Assembly: GCA_964567435.1 (NCBI GenBank)
Contig: CAZMMQ010000014.1
Span: forward strand, 1-64,000
Length of the DNA stretch: 64,000 nt
Source of the DNA: RFSX01 sp964567435
GTDB taxonomy: Bacteria; Bacteroidota; Bacteroidia; Chitinophagales; Saprospiraceae
Direction of reading: 5' to 3'
The notes beneath the pieces were generated by a model. The model searched no databases. It was not told the DNA's origin and saw only the letters and a program-made list of their open reading frames with translations. Position 1 is the first letter of the stretch. Each line of letters starts with the position of its first letter. Positions 44,130-53,390 of the stretch are shown here, piece by piece. Made by a program: the position numbers and the translations under genes.

Positions 44130-44161
44130 TTTGATTCGTGCTCTAATTAGAATTACATTTG
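44130..44161 (+). promoter_or_regulatory. Bacteroidota-type promoter of the PurF-like gene
   Basis: TTTG at 44130-44133, a 20-nt spacer, and TACATTTG at 44154-44161 match the -33 TTTG / -7 TAnnTTTG consensus of the phylum. Transcription would start near 44166-44170, about 60 nt before the start codon. Confidence 0.55.
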
Positions 44162-44225
44162 AATCGGATATAAGCAAACATTTTATTAGAATTGTTTTAT
44201 AATCCAACATAAACAGCCTGCGTCT

Positions 44226-46124
44226 ATGAGCGATATTATAAAGCATGAGTGTGGACTTGCTTTTATCAGACTAAAAAAACCACTACAGTACTATCACGAG
44301 AAGTATGGAACGGCGCTCTACGGGCTACAGAAACTACAACTTCTCCTCCAAAAACAACGCAACAGAGGTCAAGATGGAGCTGGAATAGCCACTATAAAAT
44401 TAGATGCTATACCAGGTACGAGATATATATCTAGAAAACGGAGTAACAGCTCTACCTACTTATCAGATATATTCTCTGAGGTCTATAAATATTTTAATGA
44501 CCTGCCAGGAGATAAAATTACAGATACTGAATGGATGAAAGCCAACCTACCCTATACAGGTGAAGTTTTGCTTGGGCATCTTCGATATGGGACCCATGGT
44601 ATTAATTCCATAGAATCGGTTCATCCTTTTTTGAGGCTTAATAATTGGATTACTAGAAATTTGGTCCTAGCAGGTAATTTCAATCTGACTAATGTCACAG
44701 AATTATTTGATGAGTTAATCTCATTTGGACAACATCCAAAAGAAATGTCTGATACGGTCACTGTGATGGAGAAGATTGGTCATTTTCTGGATGATGAGGT
44801 GCAAAAACTATTCAACTGGTTTAAGGCAGAAGGACATGACAAAAATGACATCACCAAACTAATCGCCAATAAGTTGGATGTAAAACGTCTCCTACAAAGA
44901 GCTTCGAGGAAGTTTGATGGAGGCTATGTCATGGCAGGGATGATGGGACACGGTGATGCCTTTATTCTCCGAGATCCCTTAGGTATACGGCCAGCCTATT
45001 ATTATGAAGATGATGAGGTAGTAGTGATGGCCTCGGAAAGACCGGCGATACAAACCTGCTTTGAAGTCCATATTGATGACGTATCAGAACTCAAGCCGGG
45101 TCATGCACTCATAGTCAAAAGTGATGGCAGAGTGTCAGAAGAGCAAATCTTGCAACCACAACCAAGACAAGCATGTTCGTTCGAGCGGATATATTTCTCT
45201 AGAGGATCAGATAAAGATATATATCTGGAAAGGAAAGAATTGGGCAAAGCCTTGGCGCCTAAAATATTGGAGACCATAGAGTATGATCTTGAGAATACTT
45301 TATTCTCATTTATTCCTAATACTGCTGAAGTTGCCTTTTACGGCATGATTGAAGGGGTAACTGAAAAGGTAGATGAGATTAAAAAAGAACGTATACTCAA
45401 ACTAGGCGATAAGATAACACCAGAAGAACTAGATTCTATCTTTCGTATGAAGCCTCGGATGGAAAAAGTGGCAGTTAAAGATGCTAAAATGAGAACTTTT
45501 ATAGCCTCTGATAATCTTAGAGGAGGCATGGTTTCTCATGTGTATGATGTCACATACGGTCTGGTTAGAAATGATGTAGACACCCTGGTTGTCATTGATG
45601 ATAGTATAGTTAGAGGCACAACCTTACGAGACAGTATTCTCAAAATACTGAATACGCTTAGACCTAAGAAAATCATCATTGTCTCATCTGCACCACAGAT
45701 TAGATATCCTGATTGCTATGGCATAGACATGTCTAAGATGAAAAACTTTGTCGCTTTCAGAGCCTTGGTTGCTTTGCTTAAGGAGTCTGGAAAGGAGAAT
45801 CTATTGGAAGAAACATATGAGAAGTGTCAGGCAGAACTATTGAAGAAAGATGGAGAGCTTCTATCTAATCCCGTCAAGAATTTGTATGACCAATTCTCTT
45901 ACGAACAAGTGTCAGATAAAATCTGTGAATTGCTAACACCTCCAAATATTAAGCCTGAAATCAAAGTCATTTACCAAACCGTAGAAGACCTTAATAGGGC
46001 TTGTCCTGATAATCTTGGAGATTGGTATTTCTCAGGTGATTATCCTACTCAAGGCGGTATGCGAGTTGTCAATAAAGCCTATATCAATTTTATCGAGAAA
46101 GTTGATGCACGGGCTTATACCTAG
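44226..46124 (+). CDS. Amidophosphoribosyltransferase-like protein (long PurF paralogue)
   Basis: A 632-residue class II glutamine amidotransferase joined to a type I phosphoribosyltransferase. N-terminal nucleophile Cys9 (KHECGLAFIRL) would be exposed by removal of eight residues, as in Bacillus PurF; NRGQDGAGIA, LLGHLRYGTHG and LAGNFNLTN complete the glutaminase. The PRTase motif is TLVVIDDSIVRGTTLRDSIL. Ordinary PurF is about 470-510 residues; this form has insertions and a C-terminal part (from about residue 530) of unknown role. Bacteroidota often carry such a second copy. It may make phosphoribosylamine or have another substrate. It has a clear upstream promoter. Confidence 0.87.
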   Translation: MSDIIKHECGLAFIRLKKPLQYYHEKYGTALYGLQKLQLLLQKQRNRGQDGAGIATIKLDAIPGTRYISRKRSNSSTYLSDIFSEVYKYFNDLPGDKITDTEWMKANLPYTGEVLLGHLRYGTHGINSIESVHPFLRLNNWITRNLVLAGNFNLTNVTELFDELISFGQHPKEMSDTVTVMEKIGHFLDDEVQKLFNWFKAEGHDKNDITKLIANKLDVKRLLQRASRKFDGGYVMAGMMGHGDAFILRDPLGIRPAYYYEDDEVVVMASERPAIQTCFEVHIDDVSELKPGHALIVKSDGRVSEEQILQPQPRQACSFERIYFSRGSDKDIYLERKELGKALAPKILETIEYDLENTLFSFIPNTAEVAFYGMIEGVTEKVDEIKKERILKLGDKITPEELDSIFRMKPRMEKVAVKDAKMRTFIASDNLRGGMVSHVYDVTYGLVRNDVDTLVVIDDSIVRGTTLRDSILKILNTLRPKKIIIVSSAPQIRYPDCYGIDMSKMKNFVAFRALVALLKESGKENLLEETYEKCQAELLKKDGELLSNPVKNLYDQFSYEQVSDKICELLTPPNIKPEIKVIYQTVEDLNRACPDNLGDWYFSGDYPTQGGMRVVNKAYINFIEKVDARAYT

Positions 46125-46478
46125 GTTACTTTTTTTTAGTGAAGATAGAACCTTTGTCTTTCATGATTGACACTCATCCTAAGATAGATGAAGATTACAG
46201 AATCATTTGCATTACGCAGAGAATAAAGGTTTCAAGTTTGGCTACAGACCTATAGGTAAACCCAAGCTCACCTCTATTATATTGATGGCTTGCAGGACAG
46301 TTAATATGGCACATTCTGCTATCAAAGCATACAATCGATCAAAATCTACCAAAGAATAGCAAGAAATTAATAATCACGCAATTAAACATTACATTTTATT
46401 GTAATATGTTATATTTTTGACTATTAATATCTCCAATTCACTTTGGATCGGGAGATGGAGCTTATAACACCGATAAAT
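46125..46478. other. Intergenic region with possible gene remnant
   Basis: About 350 bp between the PurF-like gene and the SPOR lipoprotein. A frame without start codon is open at 46192-46359 and reads like protein (GYRPIGKPKLTSIILMACRT), suggesting a decayed gene, but no family is recognised. A T-run directly after the PurF stop has no clear stem. Confidence 0.35.
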
Positions 46479-47024
46479 ATGGGTAGACTACCAAAAATCA
46501 TAATCATGATTGCAGCGATGACTGCTATCTTCCTTTGGATGAGTACAGCTTTCAATTCATGTGGAGACAAGGATGATATCTTGGATGACACGACAGAGAC
46601 TATCGACGAGATCATAGATGATACAGACGAGTTTGTGGATAATGTATCCGATGATATTTTTGCTGATGATACAGAAGAATATGTAGATGCTGATTTTGTC
46701 ACACCAGATGAGGCAACAGATGTAGATTTTACATCAACTGATGACTCAGATGATAGTTATACTCCTAGACCGACCTATACGAGCAGTAGTTCTGGTGATT
46801 ATATGGTGATTGCAGGTAATTATCTTGTACAGTCTAACGCCAATGGCATGACTAGAAAGCTCTCTAATTTAGGTTATCCCAATGCTGAGATTGGCATCTT
46901 CGACCGATCACAATACCACACTGTTATTGCGTCAAGACATGACTCTTATGGTGCCGCACTTGAAGTAGCCAATGCCATTAATAGACAAGGCATAGAGTGT
47001 TACGTTAAAAAGCGTGAATATTAG
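46479..47024 (+). CDS. SPOR-domain lipoprotein with acidic linker
   Basis: Start taken at ATG 46479 (MGRLPKIIIMIAAMTAIFLWMSTAFNSC), which gives a signal ending at a possible lipid-carrying Cys; ATG 46455 or TTG 46443 are alternatives. After the Cys comes a linker of about 70 residues rich in Asp, Thr and Ser (DDTTETIDEIIDDTDEFVD), then a SPOR domain (last 75 residues: GDYMVIAGNYLVQSNANGMTRKLSNLGYPNAEIGIF ... AIEVANAINRQGIECYVKK-like). SPOR domains bind denuded glycan strands at the division site, so it is likely a septal or cell-wall protein. Confidence 0.82.
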   Translation: MGRLPKIIIMIAAMTAIFLWMSTAFNSCGDKDDILDDTTETIDEIIDDTDEFVDNVSDDIFADDTEEYVDADFVTPDEATDVDFTSTDDSDDSYTPRPTYTSSSSGDYMVIAGNYLVQSNANGMTRKLSNLGYPNAEIGIFDRSQYHTVIASRHDSYGAALEVANAINRQGIECYVKKREY

Positions 47025-47047
47025 AATACCAGAGAATAATAGAGAAT

Positions 47048-48424
47048 TCACTCTCTTCCATACAAGATCATCTTTACCCCTCTCGATTCAATAGAATGGA
47101 TTATTGTCCATTGGTTAGACAATAGCTCAATTTCATGGTCATTGAAGTCATTCATAATATTACTGTAAAGGATATACTTGTCAGTTAGTATGTCATAAGC
47201 GTGATATCCTTTTTCTCTTGATTGAGGATCTAAAAAACGACGATCACCTCTCGTAGGGTAGGCTGTGCCAACTGATGAAACTACTACATTAGAATTAGAT
47301 ACAATATAATTATACATCTCCTGTTCAAGGTGGTAATATGGCCAATGTGCTGCTGTACTATCCCAGCCCTGAGCTACTTTATCCGGATAGATAATTCTAT
47401 TGCCGAGCGCCATAAGAATGACAATACTTAGAACAATACCCATATTGGTCTTGCGAGTCAGCTGTAGCATCCACAACAGACTAACTAATTGTATTGGAAG
47501 ATAATATCTATGATTGATGAGGCCAGTAAAAGGAATAGTAATTATTCCTAATCCAAAAACCAAAATGACCATCAGAGAAAGAAATGTGTGGCGCTGATGT
47601 AAAGTATGCTTGATGAAAAAAAGGATGGATAAGTAAATAACTACCATCCCAAAATCCAATAGTCTCCACACATATAGTCCAGCATGATATATTAGTGTCT
47701 TCCCTTGAACGAGAGTAAATGACGGTGACCAGGGAGAGTCCTCATGAAATCCTATCCACTTGGTTTGCCAGATATGCCATAACTGAAATAGGATAAATAA
47801 TATTATCGCAGGGAGATAGATAAAGACTGTTTTTCTGAATCTTTGAAGCAGATTTATATCTCGCCTACTTGTTGTGCTCAGTTCGTATAACCCTAATAAG
47901 AATAGAACAATCATCCCTCTAACGCTAATGACAGATAGTAGAATACTCCCAACCACAAATGACTTTTTCTGCTTATTCAAAATCCCATACAGGCAAGCAA
48001 GAAAACCAGTTACAAGAATAATATCAGGAGACACCATAATGGAATGTCCCAGATAAAAAGGGCATAATAGCATCGCCAGCATATATACCCAGTATCTGTC
48101 ATCCAGTATCAATTTTCCCAACTTGAAAGCATAAAAGAGGTTGGCTAACAAGAAAGGAAGCATAGCGAAATGAGCAGTCATTAGATGACAACCAAAGATA
48201 CCATAGAGAGTGGCTATATATATTCCAAATGTTGGAGGATGCCCACTATCAAGATGTTCTGGTAGACCTCCAGACAATAGGCCATTGCTGAGATACCAAT
48301 CTCCATGACGACCCGCAAACTGCACCGTATCCCAAAAGAAGATATGATTTCTGGCCCAGACCACAAGCATAATGGTTACCAGCCAAAAACCTACTAAAAT
48401 GTATCTATCCTTCACAGTTAACAA
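47048..48424 (-). CDS. Multi-pass membrane protein, GT-C glycosyltransferase-like
   Basis: A 458-residue protein with about ten membrane helices and a short C-terminal soluble tail. The first loop has HIFFWDTVQFAGRHGDWY and LDSGHPPTFGIYIATLY; an acidic residue in the first loop and the GHPP motif recall GT39/PMT/ArnT-type enzymes that use lipid-linked sugars. No family is certain. It is divergent from blaI; the two dyads in the 123-bp spacer could also affect it. Confidence 0.72.
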   Translation of the reverse strand: MLTVKDRYILVGFWLVTIMLVVWARNHIFFWDTVQFAGRHGDWYLSNGLLSGGLPEHLDSGHPPTFGIYIATLYGIFGCHLMTAHFAMLPFLLANLFYAFKLGKLILDDRYWVYMLAMLLCPFYLGHSIMVSPDIILVTGFLACLYGILNKQKKSFVVGSILLSVISVRGMIVLFLLGLYELSTTSRRDINLLQRFRKTVFIYLPAIILFILFQLWHIWQTKWIGFHEDSPWSPSFTLVQGKTLIYHAGLYVWRLLDFGMVVIYLSILFFIKHTLHQRHTFLSLMVILVFGLGIITIPFTGLINHRYYLPIQLVSLLWMLQLTRKTNMGIVLSIVILMALGNRIIYPDKVAQGWDSTAAHWPYYHLEQEMYNYIVSNSNVVVSSVGTAYPTRGDRRFLDPQSREKGYHAYDILTDKYILYSNIMNDFNDHEIELLSNQWTIIHSIESRGVKMILYGRE

Positions 48425-48477
48425 TATTAGGAAACCTCGACGTAGAAACCATAAGACACGTTAAAGTCATCTTAACA

Positions 48478-48522
48478 TACGACAATATTCGTAGAAAATT
48501 TGCTAATACGTATTCTTTCGTA
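48478..48522 (+). promoter_or_regulatory. Two tandem dyads upstream of blaI
   Basis: TACG-N8-CGTA occurs at 48478-48493 (TACGACAATATTCGTA) and again at 48507-48522, centres 29 bp apart, ending 25 bp before the blaI start. Known BlaI/MecI repressors bind dyads with TACA/TGTA arms, so these are the best candidates for autoregulatory operators. Confidence 0.55.
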
Positions 48523-48547
48523 TATCTTAATCATTTAGAAGTGAAGC

Positions 48548-48940
48548 ATGACAAATAAAAAATACTATCCCACCGAAGCAGAGCTGGAAATCTTACAGGT
48601 ACTCTGGGCTAAAGGCCCTTCTTCCGTCAGATTGGTCAATGGTCTTCTCAATGAAGTAAGAGATGTCGGTTATACCACCACGCTGAAAATCATGCAAATA
48701 ATGACCGACAAGGGTCTTGTGACAAGGGATACAAGTAGCCGAACACATATCTACCATCCAGCTGTAAAGGAGAGTGACACGCAAGAAAGTCTGCTCACAA
48801 ACTTTATTCAAAAGGCATACCGTGGCTCAGCAATGAGACTAGTTATGCAAGCGTTGGGGCAGCAAAAAGCTACTCCAGAAGAACTGCAAAAGCTGAAGCA
48901 GATAATAAATGATATGGACGAACCAACTTCTGACCAATAA
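48548..48940 (+). CDS. blaI: BlaI/MecI-family transcriptional repressor
   Basis: A 130-residue protein with the BlaI/MecI winged helix (TEAELEILQVLWAKGPSSVRLVNGLL ... VGYTTTLKIMQIMTDKGLVTRD) and a C-terminal dimerisation helix. These repressors are released by proteolysis triggered by the membrane partner BlaR1, encoded 8 bp downstream. In Bacteroidota such pairs are often not linked to beta-lactamase, and no beta-lactamase lies nearby. Two tandem dyads precede the gene. Confidence 0.93.
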   Translation: MTNKKYYPTEAELEILQVLWAKGPSSVRLVNGLLNEVRDVGYTTTLKIMQIMTDKGLVTRDTSSRTHIYHPAVKESDTQESLLTNFIQKAYRGSAMRLVMQALGQQKATPEELQKLKQIINDMDEPTSDQ

Positions 48941-48948
48941 ATTCTCTC

Positions 48949-50547
48949 ATGCACTCATTACTCCAATCAGATTTATCAACTACACTGGCCTGGACACTTC
49001 TTCATTCTGTATGGCAAGTTACGCTGGTAGCTATTATATTAATCCTAGTACTAAGACTTATGCGACATCGTTCTGCACAGTTACGATATCTTATATCGTT
49101 AGGCGCAATGGCTCAAGCTGTCTTACTTACGTTAATTACATTCAGTATATATTACTTTAAAAGTACATCGACAAATGAGGTCTTTGGCTCACCTACAATG
49201 ATGGTGTCGGACTTTGGTCACATTGCTTCAGCAAATAAGTTGGATATAATCAGTCACTGGCTAAGTATATATACGCCTTATATTGTAGGGGTATGGATAC
49301 TTGGCTCAATTTTATTTCTATTAAAATTATTTGTCGGGTATGCTTATGTGTCACATTTGGCTCACGTGGCACAGGATGAGGTGAAATCAGTCATACACAA
49401 GGTGAATAAGCTGAGAATGAAATTCGATATAACTCGTAAAGTTGGCATTAAGTATACAGCGGCTATTCAGACACCAATGGTATCGGGTATTATCAAGCCA
49501 CTCATCTTGTTTCCTATTGGCATGGTGAACCATCTTACGCCAGAAGAGTTGGAGGCGGTGCTATCTCATGAGTTGGCTCACATAAGAAGACATGATTTTG
49601 TCATTAACCTCATTCAATCTATAATAGAATCCTTCTTTTACTATCATCCAGGAATCTGGGTCATATCACGTCTTATACATGAGGAAAGAGAATCTTGTTG
49701 TGATGACTTAGCAGTACAAGTGACAGGACACAAAAAGTCTTATGCTGAGACTTTAATTAAGTTACAAGAGCTGAGACAGGTGGCAATCTCTCCAGCCTTG
49801 GGACTAACTGGCAAATACCAACCATTTACAAATCGTATCAAGCGAATACTGGAAGTGCCTATACAACTCCCAAGAATCAGAGAACGTGTTATTAGTCTTA
49901 TGGTCTTGTGTTTTGTAATGATATCTGTCATTGGAAATAGTGGGTCGTCTAATCCACTCGATTTGGACAAGTTAGATGTATATGTGATAGATGATTGCCC
50001 TTCCAATGAAGGGGAAATAAAATACTACCTGGATACAATTCCGGACCGCAATAGTTTTCATATCAAAAAGCGTTCGCTGCAGAAAGAAGTGGAGCTGCAT
50101 ATGGAGGAAGGATTAGTCAAATCACTAAAAGTAGATGGCGAAGAGTATGAGCACATAGACAAATGGTCATTGCAAAGTATTATCGATGAATTACAACCCA
50201 ACAGAAAAGAAAATCTTATCACAATTTTTCCTGATTGTGGAGAAGGCTTTGGAAAAGTCTACTATGTTAATGCCTATCGAGAAGCCATCAACTTGGATAA
50301 TTATTTTGAATTGGAGCAAAAGACAGGAGGCAGTTATGACTTATTGCGACAACTTGAAACTCTAAAGGGTAATGAATTTGACACCCAATATTTAGATACA
50401 ATTCAAGAAGGAATACGACAACTGGATTGGTCGCAAATAAAACAAGCCCCAAAAATTCAGATTGATTCTATTTTTGATTTATTCCCACAGCAATGGAGTA
50501 TAACGCCAGTGAAACCAGATAATAAACAATCCAAGATCACTGAGTGA
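48949..50547 (+). CDS. BlaR1-like M56-family membrane metallopeptidase
   Basis: A 532-residue membrane protein. Helices at about 13-37, 45-70, 105-130 precede the M56 zinc site HELAH (207-211) with EERESCCDDLA supplying the third ligand (245-246); another helix lies near 300-320. The C-terminal 210 residues are a periplasmic domain without the penicillin-binding sensor of staphylococcal BlaR1, so the inducing signal is unlikely to be a beta-lactam bound in that way. It should cleave the BlaI encoded just upstream or a partner. Confidence 0.9.
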   Translation: MHSLLQSDLSTTLAWTLLHSVWQVTLVAIILILVLRLMRHRSAQLRYLISLGAMAQAVLLTLITFSIYYFKSTSTNEVFGSPTMMVSDFGHIASANKLDIISHWLSIYTPYIVGVWILGSILFLLKLFVGYAYVSHLAHVAQDEVKSVIHKVNKLRMKFDITRKVGIKYTAAIQTPMVSGIIKPLILFPIGMVNHLTPEELEAVLSHELAHIRRHDFVINLIQSIIESFFYYHPGIWVISRLIHEERESCCDDLAVQVTGHKKSYAETLIKLQELRQVAISPALGLTGKYQPFTNRIKRILEVPIQLPRIRERVISLMVLCFVMISVIGNSGSSNPLDLDKLDVYVIDDCPSNEGEIKYYLDTIPDRNSFHIKKRSLQKEVELHMEEGLVKSLKVDGEEYEHIDKWSLQSIIDELQPNRKENLITIFPDCGEGFGKVYYVNAYREAINLDNYFELEQKTGGSYDLLRQLETLKGNEFDTQYLDTIQEGIRQLDWSQIKQAPKIQIDSIFDLFPQQWSITPVKPDNKQSKITE

Positions 50548-50897
50548 ATATTTTATTTATAGAGAAGAGAACAACAACGGGTAGTGAGTGGCGATTATCA
50601 TTGGATTAGTGTGATGATATCATTCACTATGTAGATAGAATTGGAAGAGAATCTTGATTAAAGTAACACTTTCCAAATCGACCTTGTGGAGATTTCTGCG
50701 TGCTCGTATAGTAGGTGTAGGTTTTACAAAATATGTAATTCTCTAGTTAAAAGATTTTTCAGCGCATTACAGTCGGTCGTAATGAAAAAAATGTACCGTG
50801 GCATCAGGATGAAGGAAAAAGCCGAGCCACTGCCAAATCCTGGTGAGTGGGTGGGAACGACACAGTGCCTAGGATTTGATTAATTAATTGTTGTCAC
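50548..50897. other. Intergenic region with an inverted repeat
   Basis: A 350-bp spacer between two convergent genes. CAAATCCT (50834-50841) and its complement AGGATTTG (50871-50878) form an 8-bp inverted repeat around a GC-richer block. A frame at 50686-50883 begins at GTG and encodes 65 residues with no recognisable features; I do not call it a gene. No RNA family recognised. Confidence 0.35.
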
Positions 50898-51347
50898 CTA
50901 AGCGCTAAGCAACTCCTTCACCAGTCCAGATACCGTCTTCCCATCTGCTTGACCAGCCAATTGCTGCGTAGCCATGCCCATTACTTTACCCATATCCTTC
51001 ATGCCAGTAGCACCAGTATCGCTAATTATCTTCTGAATAATTGGCCTCAGTTCATCTACGCTTAGTTGTTTAGGAAGATATCTCTGCAATACTTCTATCT
51101 CTTCACTTTCTACAACAGCGAGATCTTCTCGCCCCTGCTTATTAAAAATGTCTAAGGAGTCTTGACGTTGCTTGATTAATTTCTGAACCATTTTAATCTC
51201 ACCAGCTTCATCCAGTTCCTTACCAGATCCATCGGTTTTGGATAAGAGGATAGCCGCTTTGATAGCACGTATGGCTCTGAGGGCTGCTTGGTCTTTGCTC
51301 TTCATTGCAGCTTTAAGATCTGGCATTATTTTACTTTCAAGACTCAT
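50898..51347 (-). CDS. GatB/YqeY-family protein
   Basis: A 149-residue YqeY-type protein: SLESKIMPDLKAAMKSKDQAALRAIRAIKAAILLSKTDG, VQKLIKQRQDSLDIFNKQGREDLAVVESEEIEVLQRYLPKQLS, and GMKDMGKVMGMATQQLAGQADGKTVSGLVKELL. The domain resembles the tRNA-binding C-terminus of GatB; YqeY itself has no firmly assigned role. Its start overlaps the rsmA stop by 11 bp. Confidence 0.92.
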   Translation of the reverse strand: MSLESKIMPDLKAAMKSKDQAALRAIRAIKAAILLSKTDGSGKELDEAGEIKMVQKLIKQRQDSLDIFNKQGREDLAVVESEEIEVLQRYLPKQLSVDELRPIIQKIISDTGATGMKDMGKVMGMATQQLAGQADGKTVSGLVKELLSA

Positions 51348-52110
51348 GATCTAGATTTTGTGATTTTATCAGATGGGCAATATTAATAAATTCCTCGACA
51401 CTAAGGTGCTCAGGACGCTTTTGGAATATAGGATCAGAGCTGTCTATAAGCAAAGACTTGAGTGTATTTCGTAATTTTTTCCTTCGTTGACCAAAGGACA
51501 CCTTGATGATGTTCTTAAATATTAGTGGATCACATGGCAAACTATAGTTTTCCTTTCGCGTGAGCATTATCATAGAAGACATCACCTTGGGTGGTGGAGA
51601 GAAAGCAGACGAATCTATATCAAAAAGCATTGTCGCTTCGTACATCGCTTGAGCTCTGATACTAATAATGCCATTCTTTTTTGATCCAGGCGAGGCACAG
51701 ATACGTTCAGCCACCTCTTTTTGAAACATACCTATCATCACTGGTATCATTGCTACATTATCCAGCATCTTAAAGATAATCTGAGAGGAAATGTTATAAG
51801 GAAAATTACCGACAAGGTTAAAAGGCGCTGAAGCGAATACCTCATTGAGATCTACCTTAAGAAAATCTGCATGGATAATCTGGTCTTGATTTACTTTTTG
51901 ATTGAGAATGGACACCATATCTCTGTCTAGTTCGATCGCTTTAAAAGAATCGTAATAAGTGGCCAAATTAGTTGTCAATATACCTTGCCCCGGACCGACT
52001 TCTACAATCGGTTGATGTTCCTTGCAATGGTCTTTAATGGTGTCAAGTATTCTGTTAATAACCTGTTGGTCATGTAAGAAATGCTGTCCAAGTTGTTTTT
52101 TGGCTCTCAT
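51337..52110 (-). CDS. rsmA: 16S rRNA (adenine1518-N6/adenine1519-N6) dimethyltransferase
   Basis: A 257-residue KsgA/RsmA: KKQLGQHFLHDQQVINRILD (4-23), IVEVGPGQGILTTNLA (SAM motif I), IELDRDMVSIL, HADFLKVD, and the catalytic NFPYNISSQIIFKML. It dimethylates two adenines in helix 45 of 16S rRNA, a late step of small-subunit assembly. Divergent from pdxA, the usual neighbour (pdxA-ksgA) in many bacteria. Confidence 0.96.
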   Translation of the reverse strand: MRAKKQLGQHFLHDQQVINRILDTIKDHCKEHQPIVEVGPGQGILTTNLATYYDSFKAIELDRDMVSILNQKVNQDQIIHADFLKVDLNEVFASAPFNLVGNFPYNISSQIIFKMLDNVAMIPVMIGMFQKEVAERICASPGSKKNGIISIRAQAMYEATMLFDIDSSAFSPPPKVMSSMIMLTRKENYSLPCDPLIFKNIIKVSFGQRRKKLRNTLKSLLIDSSDPIFQKRPEHLSVEEFINIAHLIKSQNLDHES

Positions 52111-52144
52111 CTACGGCTCTAATAAGATACCAAAGTACTGATAA

Positions 52145-52177
52145 TTGATACTATCTGTCAGTATACCTGTATCTTTG
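52145..52177 (+). promoter_or_regulatory. Bacteroidota-type promoter of pdxA
   Basis: TTG at 52145-52147, a 22-nt spacer and TATCTTTG (52170-52177), matching the -33/-7 TAnnTTTG pattern, end 30 bp upstream of the pdxA ATG. Confidence 0.5.
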
Positions 52178-52207
52178 GCCTTTTCGAAATAGCAACAGAA
52201 TAGATTT

Positions 52208-53269
52208 ATGGCGAGCAAGATTAAGATAGGAATAACAATAGGAGATATCAATGGCATTGGTCCTGAGGTGATCATAAAGGCCCTTTCGCACCCTAGCATT
52301 TCTAATCATATAACACCAGTAATATATGGCAGTACAAAGGCATTGTCTTATCATAAAAACATAGTCAAGGATGCCAACTTCCCCTTTGTATCAGTAAAGG
52401 ATGGTCGAAATTTGTCTTATAATAAGATTAATGTCATCAACTGTTGGACTGATGAAACGAATATAACGCTAGGACAAGCTTCTAAAGAGAGTGGAAAATT
52501 TGCTTTGATGGCCATGGAAAGAGCAGTACAGGATGCCAAAGAAGGGTTAATAGATGCTCTTGTTACAGCTCCAATCAATAAGAAGGCCATGGAATTAGCA
52601 GGGTTTAAGCACATAGGGCATACTGAGTATTTGGCAGAAGCATTTAATTCATCTGAGGTCGTTATGACGATGGTATCTGACTCTGCAGTGATAGCAGTAG
52701 CCTCTAATCATGTACCTGTCAAGGATATTGTCACCCATCTGGATAAGAAAAAAATCATTCGTAAACTCAAAGTACTAAACAAATCTCTAAAGCAGGACTT
52801 CGGTAAAAGCAGGCCGACTATAGCTGTTCTTGGGCTCAATCCTCATGCAGGAGATAAGGGAGTGATAGGTAGCGAAGAGATAGACTTTATAGAGCCAGCC
52901 ATCAAAGAAGCGAAGAGAAATGATGTCTTAGTAGCAGGGCCTTATCCTTCAGATGGGTTTTTTGGTGGCTCTGACTTCAAGAAAGTGGATGCTATATTGG
53001 CTATGTATCATGATCAGGGCTTGATTCCATTTAAATTGATGTCATTTGGTGATGGAGTCAATTTTACAGCTGGTCTGCCAATAATAAGGACATCTCCCGA
53101 CCATGGCACCGGTTATGACATAGCTGGACAGAATAAAGCAAATGCTGGGTCTATGAGAAAGGCACTATACTTAGCTAAGGATTTGTATAATAACAGGAAG
53201 GAAGCAGAGGCAGATTCAAAGGATTCTTTGAAAAAAACGTCGAAGCCAAAAGAGGAAATCCAAGATTAA
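52208..53269 (+). CDS. pdxA: 4-hydroxythreonine-4-phosphate dehydrogenase
   Basis: A 353-residue PdxA: IGITIGDINGIGPEVIIKAL (6-25), ALVTAPINKKAMELAGFKHIGHTEYLAEAF (first metal His), VLGLNPHAGDKGVIGSEE, and DAILAMYHDQGLIPFKLMSFGDGVNFTAGLPIIRTSPDHGTGYDIAG with the remaining metal ligands. It oxidises 4-phosphohydroxythreonine in pyridoxal phosphate synthesis. A lysine-rich C-terminal tail of about 20 residues extends past the usual end. The PurF-like gene, YqeY and RsmA nearby are unrelated in pathway. Confidence 0.96.
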   Translation: MASKIKIGITIGDINGIGPEVIIKALSHPSISNHITPVIYGSTKALSYHKNIVKDANFPFVSVKDGRNLSYNKINVINCWTDETNITLGQASKESGKFALMAMERAVQDAKEGLIDALVTAPINKKAMELAGFKHIGHTEYLAEAFNSSEVVMTMVSDSAVIAVASNHVPVKDIVTHLDKKKIIRKLKVLNKSLKQDFGKSRPTIAVLGLNPHAGDKGVIGSEEIDFIEPAIKEAKRNDVLVAGPYPSDGFFGGSDFKKVDAILAMYHDQGLIPFKLMSFGDGVNFTAGLPIIRTSPDHGTGYDIAGQNKANAGSMRKALYLAKDLYNNRKEAEADSKDSLKKTSKPKEEIQD

Positions 53270-53390
53270 GGTTGAGATTTAGGTTCTAAAAAAATCTTTC
53301 CCTAGATTGGTTTATTGCTCGTATCGCCTCCAGGCTTCGACGACGTAAATATAATCATCCTGACTAATATGTAAAGTCAAGAGTAAGTTG

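Noticed and set aside
50686..50883. A 65-codon frame starting at GTG
   Set aside because: Composition is odd (Cys/Arg-rich start, no domain) and no promoter or coupling supports it.
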